Shown: one piece after another, positions 58,301 through 61,300 of the stretch
How positions within the stretch are numbered: position 1 is the stretch's first letter
Layout: each line of letters begins with the position of its first letter
NCBI GenBank assembly: GCA_963556255.1
Contig: OY744613.1
Coordinates: forward strand, 36,881,555-36,945,554
DNA length: 64,000 bases
Direction of reading: 5' to 3'
Source of the DNA: Allolobophora icterica
Lineage: Eukaryota > Annelida > Clitellata > Crassiclitellata > Lumbricidae
The notes under the pieces: model-generated
Database searches by the model: none
Seen by the model: the letters and a program-made list of their open reading frames with translations, nothing else
What the model was told of the DNA's origin: nothing
Made by a program: the position numbers and the translations under genes

Positions 58301-61300
58301 CATTGGCTTGCTGTCTCCGCTCATATCCACTTCAAGATCATAACACTAGTCTCTAAGGCGCAACAGGGCTTAGCTCCAGCCTACCTTTGTGATCTGATGA
58401 GCAAACCTTTCTCTGCTTCTTCTCATCGACCCCTATGTACTCCGAATCGGCTTGATCTGTTCGTTCCCCGGGTGAGGTCTGCCCTGGCTCAGACTCACTC
58501 TTTCGCTGTTGTGGACCCATCCCTGTGGAACTCTCTTCCCTTTGGTATTGCGTGGGACCCTACTTGCTCGGTTCTCTCTCTCTGTTGTTCATCGTTTAAA
58601 GTTTTTTCTGTTTCCATGAGGCTCACACATTGAGAGTGCCTCTGATTAGTTCGCACTGTGAGAGGCGCTTTATAAATTCCCAGATACCATGCCATACCAT
58701 AGAATCATCTCAACTCAAATGTTGAGTCAGATAATAAATACTGATAGTTTCATTAAGAACTGAAACGAAGGCAATAAATGTTAAATGTTGCAGCTGCAAC
58801 TATCACATCAAACTGAGAACCTGCACTAGTAAATTAGCATTGTATTAGAATTGTAACTTCTGAATGAATGAAGATCACCTGTTCTATTTCCAAAATCACA
58901 GCCTCATCTTTGATGTCTGTCAACTCATAGGACAGATGTTTGACAGCAACAGCCATATCCTACAGTAATAACAAAGTCTCAACTTTTCTGTTCAGTCTGG
59001 AGTAGTAGAATGCAAGTAACTGCTCTATATACAATAATGATTAATATAATAATAAAAATAATACAAGAACTTCTATAGCACTACTGTAATAATGATCAAG
59101 CATCAGTCAACAGTCACTATTAAGCAGTCACTGTGCATTTCAAATTCCAGGGTAAGTCCGCTCAAAAGTCAATGGAGAAACCAAGAAGGCACAGAAGTGG
59201 AGGAAGTGAGTTTAAGAAACGGTGGATTTTTAGTCTTAGATCAAAAGGCCAACACAGAGTTTGCACAGTGAACATTTGCCAGAAGAGTTCTTGAGTCAGC
59301 GGCAAAGGCACACCCACCAAAAGCTGTCCCTGTCCTCCATACAGTCAGAGTGAGATATTCAGAGGACATGTCACATATGTCTAGCAAGATGTTCTTATGA
59401 ATAATCTAAACTGGTCACCTTGTCACCTTGTGCTGTCGATTCGTTGAATCCTAGCGACTGTCATGGTCAACCTTCTCCATGTGCTCCGATTTCTCGTTGC
59501 CTCTCTCAGCTCCGAGATGTTCATCTTCATTGCCTCTTGTATCTCCTCCATCCATCTCCTCCTTGGTCGTCCTCTCCTCCTCCTGCCCTCCCCACATGCC
59601 AACATCATCTCCTTTTCCAGCCCATCTGCACGCATCACATGTCCAAAGTATGACATCTTCTGCCTGGACGCTCTCTGCCCCAACGTCAAACTCCCTCTCC
59701 AGTGTCCTATTTCTTCCAGGATATCCTCGTTAGTTCTCTTCTCAGTCCAAGAAACCCTCAACATTTTCCTCCAGATCCACATTTCACATGCCTCAATTTT
59801 CTTCTCCAATGCCTTGGTTTTTGTCCATGTTTCACATCCGTAAAGCACCACTGGTAAGATCATTGCTTTAACAATTCTTGTCTTCGTTCCCAAAATCACT
59901 GATTTCTTTATTCGAAAACTTGCCGTGTCGCCATGTTCTGTCCTGACCACCGCCACCTGATTGCTATACAGGTTCTTGAGGAGAGTTATCAGATGCATGG
60001 GTATTCCCATTTCACTCAGGGTCTTCCACAGCAACTGGTAGACTGTTCTAAATGGCTGGTGCTGAATCTGTGGCAGCAAAATTCAGATGAACAGTCTCAA
60101 ATAAACAGTCTAAGTAGCTGATCACAAAGATCCGGATGTAGGCCTTTGTAGGGGTCAAGTCCTAAATGAAGACCCACTGTCACTCGCATTGTATTGCATT
60201 ACAAACAGATGCCATAAGAAGTGATTAGAAAAGCAGATAACCAATCTCAAGAGTTATGAGAGCAGTCAGAAGCACACCTAGCCTAATCTACGGCGTTTCT
60301 CCACTAATGGCCAGTTCTAGACAAATTCACTTTGGTCTTATAACTGATGTGTTTGGTCTTCCATATGGTATTTAGTCCTGCCATGACTTCCCTCGCCTTT
60401 GCTATTCTTGCCTTTATGTCCCTTCTGCAATCATTATTCCATGTTAGCAGACTGCCTAAGTACACAAATTCTGTTACATTTTCAATCACCACCTCTTGCA
60501 CTCTTATTTCCTTTTCTATTGTCTCTTTGCCAAATACCATTGTGTTTCTTTTATCCACATTTATTGTTAATCCAGCATGTTTGGCAGATATGTGCAACCC
60601 ACAAACATTTTCTTGCATTGTCTCATAGCTGTTCTCTAACAAGTCAATATCATCTGCAAATCGTAAGTTATTAATCTGTTCTCATTGTACCGAGATTCTG
60701 GTTCCATTATCTTGAATCGTATCCATGGCCCTCTCCAAGTAAGTAATAAATGTATAAGGTGAAACTGGATCTCCTTGCCTTGTTCCTATTGTAGTCACAA
60801 ACCATCCTCCTATTTCCCGTCCCGCTTTCACTGCAGCCAATGTTCTGAAGAATCCGAATCAATCTATTCCCGACTCCATATAATTTCATTAAATTGCCCC
60901 TGTAGCATCATGCTTGATGGAGTAAATGCCTTTTGAAAGTCCATGAAGCAGTTGTAGAAAAGCCTATTTTTTCGTTTTGCTTTTTCTGCAATCAGTCTTA
61001 ACATCAAAATTTGAAAGTCCATGAAGCAGTTGTATAGCAATCAGGTGGCGGTGGTCAGGTCTTTTCTGAACTCTGCTTGTTCATCTGACATATATTCATC
61101 AGTTTTTGCCTTAAGACGGCTAAACAGAATTATCATGAGCACTTTCCCCAGGTGATTTATCAGTGCAATGGTTCTATAATTCTTGCATAGCATTAAGTAA
61201 CCCTTCTTAGGTATTGTTACAAGTATGGACTTTATCCATTCCTCCGGTACTTTTCCTTCTTGCCACACTTGCTTGCATATGTCTTGAATTGCTTACATTA

